DNA of 40,218 nucleotides from Selenomonadaceae bacterium (GTDB lineage Bacteria; Bacillota; Negativicutes; Selenomonadales; Selenomonadaceae): contig JAFUYE010000086.1 of assembly GCA_017470715.1 (NCBI GenBank), positions 1 through 40,218 of the forward strand. The letters run 5' to 3'. Below are positions 16,441 to 23,644 of the stretch, piece by piece. Each line of letters begins with the position of its first letter. Position 1 is the first letter of the stretch. Under the pieces are notes generated by a model. It was not told where the DNA came from, did no database searches, and saw only the letters and a list, made by a program, of their open reading frames with translations. The translations under genes and the position numbers were made by a program.

Positions 16441-16980
16441 ATGGCGGACGACAAAACGAAAATCGACGAAGACAAACAACAAGATTTCCCAAAGCGAACG
16501 AATCAGTTAATCGCGTTGACGGCTTTGATTTTGGCAATCTGCGCGACGTTCTCTTCGTTGTACGCGGGCGCAAACGCGAGCAAAGGAATTCTTTCGCAAA
16601 ACAAAGCGTCGGACTCGTGGGCTTACTATCAGGCAAAAAGCATGAAAGAAACCATGTACCGAATTCAGCTGGACGCTTTGGAAATTGACCCGCCCGCAAA
16701 TACAAACGTTGCCGAATTGAAGGCGAAATACAAATCGGAAATTGAACGCTACGACGCCGAAGAAGAAGAAATCAAAGCTACCGCAATCGGTCACGAAGCC
16801 GACCGCGATAAATTTCTTGCACTCAATCGCGGTTTTGCGGGCGCGCTGACGTATTTGCAAATCGCAATCCTGCTGACTTCGTTGGCGGGCTTGATGAAAC
16901 AAATCGGCTTTTGGTACGCGGGAATTGCATTGGGCGCGTTCGGTGTCTTCAATTTCCTGACAACCATGTCGACAATGTAA
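16441..16980 (+). CDS. DUF4337 membrane protein
   Basis: 179 residues with an N-terminal charged segment, one membrane span at about 22-42 (IALTALILAICATFSSLYAG), a long charged helical stretch (about 45-130) and two further spans near the C-terminus (about 134-175). The sequence matches the DUF4337 family of proteobacterial and Firmicute inner-membrane proteins, whose function is unknown. It lies 22 bases behind the clostripain-like gene and is followed by a strong terminator, so it closes the unit. GTGAGG acts as ribosome binding site. Confidence 0.82.
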   Translation: MADDKTKIDEDKQQDFPKRTNQLIALTALILAICATFSSLYAGANASKGILSQNKASDSWAYYQAKSMKETMYRIQLDALEIDPPANTNVAELKAKYKSEIERYDAEEEEIKATAIGHEADRDKFLALNRGFAGALTYLQIAILLTSLAGLMKQIGFWYAGIALGAFGVFNFLTTMSTM

Positions 16981-17000
16981 AAATTTTTCACGACGAATTT

Positions 17001-17039
17001 TCAATCGCTCAAAATTTTTCGGGCGGTTGATTTTTTTTT
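17001..17039 (+). terminator. Strong rho-independent terminator
   Basis: TCAATCGCTC (17001-17010) pairs over all ten bases (two G-U) with GGGCGGTTGA (17021-17030). The loop is AAAATTTTTC and T9 follows. Confidence 0.88.
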
Positions 17040-17088
17040 GCGTGTAAGATAAACTTGCCTGCGGAAAAATTTTCAAGGAGTGAACGCA

Positions 17089-17937
17089 ATGAGTTTGACA
17101 CGGACGGAATTCGACATATTGACGGGCGACACAAAAAAATATTCCCGCGAGCTTGTCGACGGTCAACAAAAAATTCTTTGGGAACGCGGACTTTTGCGCG
17201 GCGAAACTTTGACAGCTGAAGGTTTGAAAATTTTGGAGCCGTACAGAGTTCGTCGGGCGATTTTTATTGTCGCGGGCATCGGCGAACGACTTTTGCCAAT
17301 CACACTCAACACGCCCAAACCGCTCGTAAAAGTTCACGGCGTGCGAATTATCGACAGGTTGCTTGACGCGTGTATCGCCGCCGAAATCGAAGAAATTTAC
17401 GTCGTGCGCGGTTATTTGTCGGAGCAATTTGACTTGTTGCTGAAAAAATATCCGACGCTGAAATTTATCGACAATCCGCTGTACAACGAGGCAAATAACA
17501 TTTCGTCAGCAAAACTCGCGGCGCATTTGATGAGCCGCGCTTACGTGCTTGAAGGTGATTTGCTTTTACACAATCCCGCGCTGATTCGCAAATACGAGTT
17601 CACGTCAAACTTTTTGGGCATCGAAATGGCGCGTTCGGACGATTGGTGTTTCGACGTTCGCGACGGAATTATCGTCAAGCAAAAAATCGGCGGGCTCAAC
17701 TGTTGGCAGGAAGTCGGCATTTCGTTTTGGGACGAAAATTCTGCCGCGCACCTTGCGAAAGATTTACCTGCGGCGTTCGAGTTGCCCGGCGGTCGTGAAC
17801 TTTATTGGGACGAAGTTCCGCTGAAAATTTTTGCCGAAAATTATCGCGTTGCAATTCGCCCGTGTTTGAAGTCGGACGTTGTCGAAATTGACACGTTCGG
17901 CGAACTCAAAGCGATTGACAAAGCTTATGACGTTTGA
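17089..17937 (+). CDS. LicC-like nucleotidyltransferase with N-terminal helix-turn-helix
   Basis: 282 residues. Residues about 1-55 (LTRTEFDILTGDTKKYSRELVDGQ...LTAEGLKILEPY) look like a small winged-helix domain. The rest is an NTP-transferase fold with FIVAGIGERLLPIT...PKPLVKVHG, the EGDLLL metal site and a C-terminal VEIDTFGEL. It resembles LicC/PntC-type cytidylyltransferases, which activate phosphocholine or 2-aminoethylphosphonate; the substrate here cannot be read from sequence. ATG at 17089 with AAGGAG (17075-17080) is preferred over an in-frame GTG at 17080 that lies inside the ribosome binding site. Directly upstream of the ABC importer. Confidence 0.82.
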   Translation: MSLTRTEFDILTGDTKKYSRELVDGQQKILWERGLLRGETLTAEGLKILEPYRVRRAIFIVAGIGERLLPITLNTPKPLVKVHGVRIIDRLLDACIAAEIEEIYVVRGYLSEQFDLLLKKYPTLKFIDNPLYNEANNISSAKLAAHLMSRAYVLEGDLLLHNPALIRKYEFTSNFLGIEMARSDDWCFDVRDGIIVKQKIGGLNCWQEVGISFWDENSAAHLAKDLPAAFELPGGRELYWDEVPLKIFAENYRVAIRPCLKSDVVEIDTFGELKAIDKAYDV

Positions 17938-17950
17938 CGGAGGAAAATTT

Positions 17951-18940
17951 ATGCGCGTAAAAAAATTTTTCGTCGCGGCGATATGTCTGCTTGCGATTTT
18001 GTTGACGGGTTGCGGCGGCGGTGAAAAATCGTCAAGCAAAACCGTCAAAATTTGGACGAGCGGCGAAGATTATCGCAACGAATATTATCTGACCGAGTGC
18101 CGAAAAAAATTTCCCGATTACGAAATTACGCTTGAGTACATGAACAGCAGTTCAATTCCCGCGAAAATCATCGAGGAGGGCGACAAAGCCGATTGCGATA
18201 TAATTTTGTCCGAGGAATATTGTTACCTGCAAAAAATCGCGCCGCAACTTGCCACGCTCAATGATTTTGACTTCGCGCCGTTTTTGGATGACATTGTCAC
18301 GCCCGACAAAAAATTTTCGCCCGAATACAAGAACAGCGGTTGCATAATCATCAATCGTGACGTGCTGGCGAAAAATAATTTGCCCGCGCCGAAAAGTTAT
18401 CAAGATTTGCTTGACCCGCGTTACAAAAATTTAATTTCGATGCCCAATCCCGCGTCGAGCGGCACGGGTTACATGTTCCTGCGTCAACTTGTCAACGAGA
18501 TGGGCGAAGATGCCGCGTTTGATTATTTCGCCAAGCTGTCGGAAAATATTTTGCAGTACACGTCGAGCGGATCCGGTCCGGTCAACGCGCTTGTTCAAGG
18601 TGAAGTCGCAATCGGTTTCGGCATGACCGGGCAGGCAGTTTTTGAAATAAATCAAGGCGTCCCGCTGGAAATTGTTTATTTCGCGGAAGGTTCGCCCTTT
18701 AACATGTACGGCAACGCGATTTTGGCGAAAAGTTACGACCGCAAAGAGGTTCGCGACGTGTTTAACTATCTGGCAACCGACCTGTGCAAGGGCAACAACG
18801 AAAAATTTTTCCCAGACCAAATTTTTAAAGACTTCGCGCCGTCGATTAAAAATTATCCGACAAATATTCGTTACGGCAACATGAATGACGACACTTTAGC
18901 CGAAAAGGAGCGGCTCCTCAAGAAATGGACGTTCAGTTAA
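17951..18940 (+). CDS. ABC importer substrate-binding lipoprotein
   Basis: Extracellular solute-binding protein of the iron/thiamine/polyamine/2-aminoethylphosphonate group, 329 residues. Signal peptide with lipobox LTGC (MRVKKFFVAAICLLAILLTGC). Ligand-binding fold visible in VKIWTSGEDYRNEYYL, ADCDIILSEEYCYL, GCIIINRDVLAKNNLPAPKSYQDLLDP and SSGTGYMFLRQLV. ATG at 17951 with GGAGG seven bases upstream gives a proper signal peptide, unlike an in-frame start at 17879. It overlaps the ATPase gene by 16 bases. With the LicC-like neighbour, an aminoethylphosphonate-type substrate is possible but unproven. Confidence 0.88.
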   Translation: MRVKKFFVAAICLLAILLTGCGGGEKSSSKTVKIWTSGEDYRNEYYLTECRKKFPDYEITLEYMNSSSIPAKIIEEGDKADCDIILSEEYCYLQKIAPQLATLNDFDFAPFLDDIVTPDKKFSPEYKNSGCIIINRDVLAKNNLPAPKSYQDLLDPRYKNLISMPNPASSGTGYMFLRQLVNEMGEDAAFDYFAKLSENILQYTSSGSGPVNALVQGEVAIGFGMTGQAVFEINQGVPLEIVYFAEGSPFNMYGNAILAKSYDRKEVRDVFNYLATDLCKGNNEKFFPDQIFKDFAPSIKNYPTNIRYGNMNDDTLAEKERLLKKWTFS

Positions 18941-19710
18941 AGCTTGCAGCCGAAAAAATTTCCAAAGCCTACGATAAAAATTCTGTTCTCCGTCAAGTCA
19001 GCTTTGACGTTCGCGACGGGGAATTTTTTTCTATACTCGGCTCGTCCGGTTGCGGCAAGACGACTTTGTTGCAAATTTTAATCGGCTTGCTTGACGCGGA
19101 CGACGGAAAAATTTTCAAGGACGGCACCGACATTACGAATTTGGAACCTGCGCGGCGCGGCATGGGAATTGTCTTCCAAAATTACGCGCTGTTCGACAAC
19201 ATGACGGTTTTTAAAAATGTTTCTTACGCGTTGAAGTTTCACGGCGTCGACGATGATTCTGCACAAAAAAAATCAGCTCGCATGTTGGATATTGTCGGCT
19301 TGAAAAATTTTTCGTCGAAAATGCCTGCGGAACTTTCGGGCGGACAACAACAACGCGTTGCGATTGCCCGTGCACTTGCACTTGAGCCGGATATAATTTT
19401 GTTTGACGAACCGTTGAGCGCACTTGACGCCTCGACACGTTTGGATATTCGCCGCGAACTGAAAAATATTCAACGAACGCTCGGAACGACGATGATTTAC
19501 GTCACGCACGACCAAGAGGAAGCTTTTGCGCTGTCGGATAGGGTGATGATTTTAAATCGCGGCGTCGTCAGCCAAATCGGCTCGCCCGAAGAAATTATTT
19601 CGTCTCCCGCAAATGATTACGTTCAATCGTTCGTCGTCGACAATCTTCAAACAAAAATTGATTCGTTGCGCAGGTTTGAAAAGCAATGTGGAATGAGGAA
19701 TTTGAAATGA
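18925..19710 (+). CDS. ABC importer ATP-binding protein
   Basis: 261 residues with all ABC motifs: Walker A GSSGCGKTT, Q-loop FQNYALF, signature LSGGQQQRVAIARAL, Walker B IILFDEPLSALD, and H-loop VTHDQEEA. It belongs to the PotA/FbpC/PhnT-like group that pairs with fused or two-subunit permeases. It lacks the long C-terminal regulatory domain of PotA. The last codons (CGMRNLK) are read from a small AT-rich repeat inserted at the junction with the permease gene, so the natural C-terminus may be slightly shorter. Confidence 0.93.
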   Translation: MDVQLKLAAEKISKAYDKNSVLRQVSFDVRDGEFFSILGSSGCGKTTLLQILIGLLDADDGKIFKDGTDITNLEPARRGMGIVFQNYALFDNMTVFKNVSYALKFHGVDDDSAQKKSARMLDIVGLKNFSSKMPAELSGGQQQRVAIARALALEPDIILFDEPLSALDASTRLDIRRELKNIQRTLGTTMIYVTHDQEEAFALSDRVMILNRGVVSQIGSPEEIISSPANDYVQSFVVDNLQTKIDSLRRFEKQCGMRNLK

Positions 19711-19762
19711 GGAATGATAATCGCGTAACAATTCCTAATTCCAAATTCCTAATTCCTAATTG
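19687..19762. repeat. AT-rich dispersed repeat (ATTCCTAATT family), copy 1
   Basis: GAATGAGGAATTTGAAATGAG on the left and several ATTCCTAATT units on the right form an imperfect inverted repeat. The same set of words occurs at 36345-36424. Here it lies across the ATPase stop and permease start and contributes residues to both proteins. Confidence 0.7.
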
Positions 19763-21305
19763 TTTTCTTGTCACGGTGACGATAATTTTTTGCGTCGGAG
19801 TATTTTTGCCGCTCGGCTCGCTGTTCATGCGGATAACGCCCGAAAGTTTCTCGCAAGTCGTCAACTCCCCGCAATTTTCGGCGGCTGTGTGGAATTCGGT
19901 ATCGACTGCCTTTGTCGCCACGATAATTTCAATGATTCTCGGACTTGCGGCGGCTTTGAGTTTGGAGCGAACAAATCTGCGCGGGAAAAATTTTTTCGCG
20001 GTGATTTTCGGCGCGCCGATGTTAATCCCGTCGATTTCGCATTCGTTCGGACTTGTCGCGTTGTTTGGAGCGAACGGCTGGTTGACGAACATTTTCCGCC
20101 TCGACATAAATATTTACGGCACAATCGGGATAATCGCGGGCTCGGTGATGTATGCGTTCCCCGTCGCGTTTTTTATTTTCCTGAGCGTGTTGCGTTGCGA
20201 AGACGGCTCGCCATATCTTGCGGCTGAAGTTCTCGGCGTCCCGAAAATCCGTCGCTTTATCGATTTAACGTTGCCATACCTGCGGCGGACGATTATTTCG
20301 ACGTTCTTCGCGATTTTTTCGATGATTGTCACGGATTACGGCGTCCCGTTGATGATTGGCGGCAAAACGATAACGCTGTCGGTTTTGATGTACAACAAGG
20401 CGGTTTCGATGATGGATTACGCGTCGGGAAGTGTTTTGGGCGTGATTTTAATCGTGCCCGCGCTGATTGCGTTCGTTGCCGACATTTTGAACCCGCCGCC
20501 GAAACAAAATGTCTTTGCAAAAAATATTTCACTCGTCGAAAAAAATTCAAGCCATGTCGTTAAAATTTTTTGCGTAATGTTGAGCTTGTTAATCGTTGCA
20601 CCGCTGATAACTTTTTGCGTGATGACTTTTGCGACAAAATATCCCGTCGACATGAATTTTACGCTGTATCACGTCACGCGAACGATTCACCGGGGCGCAC
20701 TCGACAACTGGTTAAATTCGCTGATAATCGCGGTGGTATCGGCGATAATCGGAACAATTTTTTCGTTCGCGCTTGCATATTTTTCGACGCGGGTCAACGG
20801 TCTTGCGGCAAAAGTCGTTCACCTGCTGTCGATTTTGCCGATGACGATACCCGGTATCGCGTTGGGGCTCGGCTACGTAATTTTTTTCCACGACGCGCCG
20901 ATTTACGGGACATTGATAATTTTGACGGCGGTCAACGTCATGCATTTTTTTTCGTCGCCGTATTTGATGATGCGCAACACGTTGGAAAAAATTTCCGCGA
21001 ACGTTGAGGCAGTCGGCAAAGTTTTGGGCGTCCCGCGCAGATTCATAATCCGCGACGTGATTTTGCCGAAAGTTCGATTCACGCTGTGCGAAATGTTCGC
21101 GTATTTTTTCGTCAACGCAATGATGACGATTTCGGCGGTGAGTTATTTGGCTCCGCCCGCGCCGAAGCCGCTCGCGTTGATGATTACGCAATTTGAGGCG
21201 CAACGTTTGATGGAATCCGCCGCCGCAGTTTCAATCGTGATTTTGCTGACGAATTTGGCGTTGAAAATTTTGCTGACACGCCTTGAAAAGAAATTCGCCC
21301 GATAA
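19707..21305 (+). CDS. ABC importer permease, fused double-domain
   Basis: 532-residue inner-membrane protein with about 12 predicted spans. It contains two consecutive binding-protein-dependent permease domains, each with an EAA-type loop contacting the ATPase: AEVLGVPKIRRFIDLTLP (first half) and EAVGKVLGVPRRFIIRDVILP (second half). The architecture is that of ThiP/FbpB/PhnUV-like fused permeases. The first 20 residues (RNDNRVTIPNSKFLIPN) come from an inserted AT-rich repeat. ATG at 19707 overlaps the ATPase stop and has GAGG in front. The last 15 codons plus stop recur at 22552-22600 beyond a foreign cassette. Confidence 0.9.
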   Translation: MRNDNRVTIPNSKFLIPNCFLVTVTIIFCVGVFLPLGSLFMRITPESFSQVVNSPQFSAAVWNSVSTAFVATIISMILGLAAALSLERTNLRGKNFFAVIFGAPMLIPSISHSFGLVALFGANGWLTNIFRLDINIYGTIGIIAGSVMYAFPVAFFIFLSVLRCEDGSPYLAAEVLGVPKIRRFIDLTLPYLRRTIISTFFAIFSMIVTDYGVPLMIGGKTITLSVLMYNKAVSMMDYASGSVLGVILIVPALIAFVADILNPPPKQNVFAKNISLVEKNSSHVVKIFCVMLSLLIVAPLITFCVMTFATKYPVDMNFTLYHVTRTIHRGALDNWLNSLIIAVVSAIIGTIFSFALAYFSTRVNGLAAKVVHLLSILPMTIPGIALGLGYVIFFHDAPIYGTLIILTAVNVMHFFSSPYLMMRNTLEKISANVEAVGKVLGVPRRFIIRDVILPKVRFTLCEMFAYFFVNAMMTISAVSYLAPPAPKPLALMITQFEAQRLMESAAAVSIVILLTNLALKILLTRLEKKFAR

Positions 21306-21332
21306 TTTGAAATGTTGCGTCGTGAAAAATTT

Positions 21333-21785
21333 TTACCACTTGTACTCGAAAAAATCGTCGCGCTCAAGTGCCGGAATGAAAATTGCAATCCAACATAATT
21401 TTTTCGTATCCTCATCGTACTCAACCCAATAACCGTTAGTTGAGGTATAAATTTCATCCCAATCATCAAAAATAAGATTCGGGTCAATTTTCTGTGCGTC
21501 ATCAATCGTAGTGTCGAGATTTATTCCGTTGGGTAAGTTTCCGCTGAAAATTCCCTTCAAAACAATCTTAAAGAGCCTGTTTTTAGCAAAGAACAATTCC
21601 ATGACGTTATCGATTTCGACTATAATCCACGGAGGATCTTTAGGATTGTACCGATTTACATTTATTTCCTCGTTGTAAAGAACACCATACTCTTTGAGCA
21701 GTGTTTTAATTTCATCGGGCGAAGAATCGAGTTTGAATATCCCTGTGCCAACGTATGGCATAATTGACGTTGCTAAATCAATCAT
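21333..21785 (-). CDS. Putative immunity protein of the cassette
   Basis: 150 residues, acidic, without signal peptide or membrane span. No family is recognised. The sequence opens with MIDLATSIMPYVGTGIFKLD and ends DDFFEYKW, with aromatic and acidic clusters (DDWDEIYTSTNGYWVEYDEDTKK) of the kind seen in SMI1/KNR4-like and other polymorphic-toxin immunity proteins. It overlaps the upstream toxin-like gene by four bases (ATGA), which supports a toxin-immunity pairing. It is convergent with the permease gene, ending 27 bases from it. Function inferred from context only. Confidence 0.7.
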   Translation of the reverse strand: MIDLATSIMPYVGTGIFKLDSSPDEIKTLLKEYGVLYNEEINVNRYNPKDPPWIIVEIDNVMELFFAKNRLFKIVLKGIFSGNLPNGINLDTTIDDAQKIDPNLIFDDWDEIYTSTNGYWVEYDEDTKKLCWIAIFIPALERDDFFEYKW

Positions 21786-22216
21786 TCGCTATCCCTCTTG
21801 AAAATTAGACGCGCTTTTTCGGTTCCGTCTGTCCTGTATTGTTCGCGTGTGCCGTCGATAACCTTAATCAAGCCTTCATTCGACGTGCTGAGCTTTACAT
21901 AGGGCACATTGCCGTGATGTTTGCTTCCGTCGGGCGAAATTTGCACTTGGTCAATGTTGCGTTCTTTAGATGGATTGGTTATCTCGATTATCATAGCCGT
22001 TGAACCTTTATTTTGACGATTTGACGGACAAATACGTATTTCGTATCCGTTTTCCTTGAGCAGGTCGGCAATTTGTTCGACGGATTTGTTCATGAATTCT
22101 TCGCGGTGCGCGGCAATTCCTTCATAAGTCACGTGTCCGTTGTTGAAGAGCGGGGGAGCTGAGCCACCACCTTTGCCGTTTGTGCCGTGAAAATGTCCGC
22201 TGCCGGGCTTGCTCAT
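21782..22216 (-). CDS. Orphan polymorphic-toxin-like C-terminal module
   Basis: 144 residues. The N-terminus PGSGHFHGTNGKGGGSAPP is a Gly/Ser-rich linker of the SGHFHGT type that I know from the front of C-terminal toxin domains in Clostridia-type polymorphic toxins. The remainder (YEGIAAHREEFMNKSVEQIADLL, then IRICPSNRQNKGSTAMIIEI, QISPDGSKHHGN, REQYRTDGTEKARLIFKR) is a small alpha/beta domain of unknown activity. No delivery domain or signal is attached, so it resembles a toxin tip without its carrier. It overlaps the DUF4417-like remnant upstream and the putative immunity gene downstream, four bases each. Confidence 0.65.
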   Translation of the reverse strand: MSKPGSGHFHGTNGKGGGSAPPLFNNGHVTYEGIAAHREEFMNKSVEQIADLLKENGYEIRICPSNRQNKGSTAMIIEITNPSKERNIDQVQISPDGSKHHGNVPYVKLSTSNEGLIKVIDGTREQYRTDGTEKARLIFKRDSE

Positions 22217-22545
22217 GACGAAGCCTCCGCGAAAGCAAGGGCGCGTTCGCTTTGAAATTTGACAATCTTGACTTTTTGCCGTATGCTGTCAAAGCAAGGA
22301 AGATTGTCCGAGCCGTAAACTATGATTGTATGCGGTTGCAACACTTCAAGAAGTTTTGCAAAGCCGCTCTCGAACAATTCACGGTTTTCAGGTTTGCGCA
22401 ACCCGCTCGCGACCGTCCCGATTGAAACGATACTTTTCTGCGGTATGCCGTCAAAACAATATTGAAAAGTTTCTTCGGTGCCCCAACGAACGTTGTTAAT
22501 CACTTCGCCGCCGAATGTTCCGTACCAATAGCCGAAAGCTCTCAT
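22213..22545 (-). pseudogene. DUF4417-like protein, 5'-truncated
   Basis: 110 residues matching the C-terminal half of DUF4417 proteins found in phage and integrative-element regions. Conserved pieces are RAFGYW, INNVRWGTEETFQYCFDGIP, SIVSIGTVASG and HTIIVYGS. Family members are usually over 200 residues; here the N-terminal half is missing. Upstream of the ATG two more codons (YR) continue the family pattern, and then the sequence switches abruptly to the permease 3'-end repeat at about 22552. The truncation point therefore coincides with the cassette boundary. Confidence 0.7.
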
Positions 22546-22636
22546 TCGATAGGCGTTGAAAATTTTCCTGACGCGTCTTGAAAAGAAATTCGCACGCTGA
22601 ACAACTTGGATGCAACGTTACATTGCAAAAAATATT

Positions 22637-22664
22637 CCCTGTTCGATTGAGCGGGGATTTTTTT
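22637..22664 (+). terminator. Native terminator of the ABC importer operon
   Basis: CCCTGTTC (22637-22644), loop GATT, GAGCGGGG (22649-22656): eight pairs, two G-U, followed by ATTTTTTT. It lies 37 bases after the second permease stop (22600), as expected if copy 2 was the original gene end. Confidence 0.8.
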
Positions 22665-22685
22665 GCAGGAAATTTTATTCACTCG

Positions 22686-22714
22686 TTGAAAATTGCTTGC
22701 GTCGAAAGTATTTT
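22686..22714 (+). promoter_or_regulatory. Possible promoter of the secreted orphan gene
   Basis: TTGAAA (22686-22691), 17-base spacer, TATTTT (22709-22714). Moderate match; the gene's AAAGGAG site follows at 22751-22757. Confidence 0.42.
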
Positions 22715-22767
22715 ACGGAAAGTGAGGCTCGTAATTGCGATTTTTCGGCAGAAAGGAGTAACTTACC

Positions 22768-23319
22768 ATGAAAAATTTTGTTAGAGTGGCTTTGATGGCG
22801 ATTTTTGTCGTCGCATGCGTACTTTTCAGCGGCAATGAAAACGTTTGCAGTGCCATAGTCTTAACTGACGAATCTTCTACTCCAAAGGGGCGTCTTTATT
22901 CTGCTGGCGTTTTGGATATTTTCTTTCAATCAAACAAAACTATCGGTATCTCTATAAGCAAAGTCAATTCTATACTTAACGATTACCCGTCAGAGGATTA
23001 TTATTTTTACGGGATAGAAATTTGGCAACGAACAGATCAAAACCCGTCAAACATAAAATCTATCGTGATAATGTCAGAAATTGACAGTGTTGAAATTTCT
23101 ATAAACGATTCAGACCTAATAAACCGAAAAAAAGGATTAGATTTCGTTATCGACAGAATAATTTATCTCGACACGGGTAAAGTGAACCGCGTTATAAAAA
23201 GCGTTATGTCCAAGATGTTAATCCGAATAACGACGACAGGCGGCGTTGTTTATGACTTTTATCCTTCTGAAGAATACATTTCTGACGCGAAAAAGGTTGC
23301 GGACTGGGCGTCACGTTAA
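22768..23319 (+). CDS. Secreted protein of unknown function
   Basis: 183 residues with a signal peptide (MKNFVRVALMAIFVVACVLFSGNENVCSA; cleavage likely near residue 28). No domain is recognised. The mature part is beta-rich with repeated Ile/Ser/Asp patterns (TIGISISKVNSIL, IKSIVIMSEIDSVEISIND). It is more A/T-rich than its neighbours and uses ATA and AGA codons more freely, which suggests recent acquisition. It is flanked by terminators on both sides, so it is a single-gene unit. AAAGGAG 11 bases before the ATG. Confidence 0.78.
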   Translation: MKNFVRVALMAIFVVACVLFSGNENVCSAIVLTDESSTPKGRLYSAGVLDIFFQSNKTIGISISKVNSILNDYPSEDYYFYGIEIWQRTDQNPSNIKSIVIMSEIDSVEISINDSDLINRKKGLDFVIDRIIYLDTGKVNRVIKSVMSKMLIRITTTGGVVYDFYPSEEYISDAKKVADWASR

Positions 23320-23342
23320 AAAATCACTCATGAAACGAAAAA

Positions 23343-23375
23343 ACCGACGGGATTTTGTCTTGTCGGGGATTTTTT
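23343..23375 (+). terminator. Terminator of the secreted orphan gene
   Basis: CCGAC (23343-23347) pairs with GTCGG (23361-23365), followed by GGATTTTTTT. Short stem with a 13-base loop. Confidence 0.6.
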
Positions 23376-23590
23376 TATGATTTAGAGTCTCTGAGCTGAA
23401 AAATTTTGCCCAAAACAATTTCGTAACGATTTTTTTGATTCTGAACGTAAAATTTCTGTCGAAAATCAGTTCAAAGCGATTTTGAACGTTGAAACCCGAA
23501 AATTTTTGGCTATCGAGTAAAATCGAACCTTAAGGTTTGATGTAGCGAACCTCAAAAACCGTTCGAGTAATCGGGCGGTTATTTTTTTGC
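23376..23590 (+). other. Gene-free leader ending in a terminator hairpin
   Basis: No gene seen. The distal part contains AACCTTAAGGTT (23526-23537), a competing GGTT...AACC pairing (23534-23553 region) and the terminator AACCGTTCG-AGTAAT-CGGGCGGTT with T7 (23557-23588). These overlapping arms could form alternative structures. The region could equally be an unregulated spacer; no known riboswitch class is recognised. Confidence 0.4.
23557..23588 (+). terminator. Terminator hairpin upstream of the WbaP-like gene
   Basis: AACCGTTCG (23557-23565), loop AGTAAT, CGGGCGGTT (23572-23580): nine pairs with two G-U, then ATTTTTTT. Confidence 0.8.
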
Positions 23591-23615
23591 GCGAACTTCG
23601 GGCTTATGTTACAAT
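23587..23615 (+). promoter_or_regulatory. Promoter of the WbaP-like gene
   Basis: TTGCGC (23587-23592), 17-base spacer, TACAAT (23610-23615), partly overlapping the preceding T-run. The GAGG site at about 23633 precedes the ATG at 23645. Confidence 0.6.
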
Positions 23616-23644
23616 GTCCACAAAAATTTCACGAGGAACGAAAC

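Larger units (their letters stand above)
21257..22600. mobile_element. Cassette bracketed by 49-bp copies of the permease 3' end
   Basis: Direct repeats 21257-21305 and 22552-22600 both encode ALKI(L/F)LTRLEKKFAR-stop, and 43 of 49 bases match. Of the six differences, five are silent (ACA/ACG, CGC/CGT, GCC/GCA, CGA/CGC, TAA/TGA). Between them (21306-22551) are three minus-strand genes with codon use unlike the neighbours. The outermost gene is truncated exactly at the right repeat. The operon's apparent native terminator lies beyond the second copy. No transposase or integrase is visible in the 1.2-kb insert. Confidence 0.7.

Noticed and set aside
21306-22551. Classical insertion sequence
   Set aside because: No transposase, no terminal inverted repeats; the direct repeats are gene-end sequence, 49 bp long, not a short target duplication.
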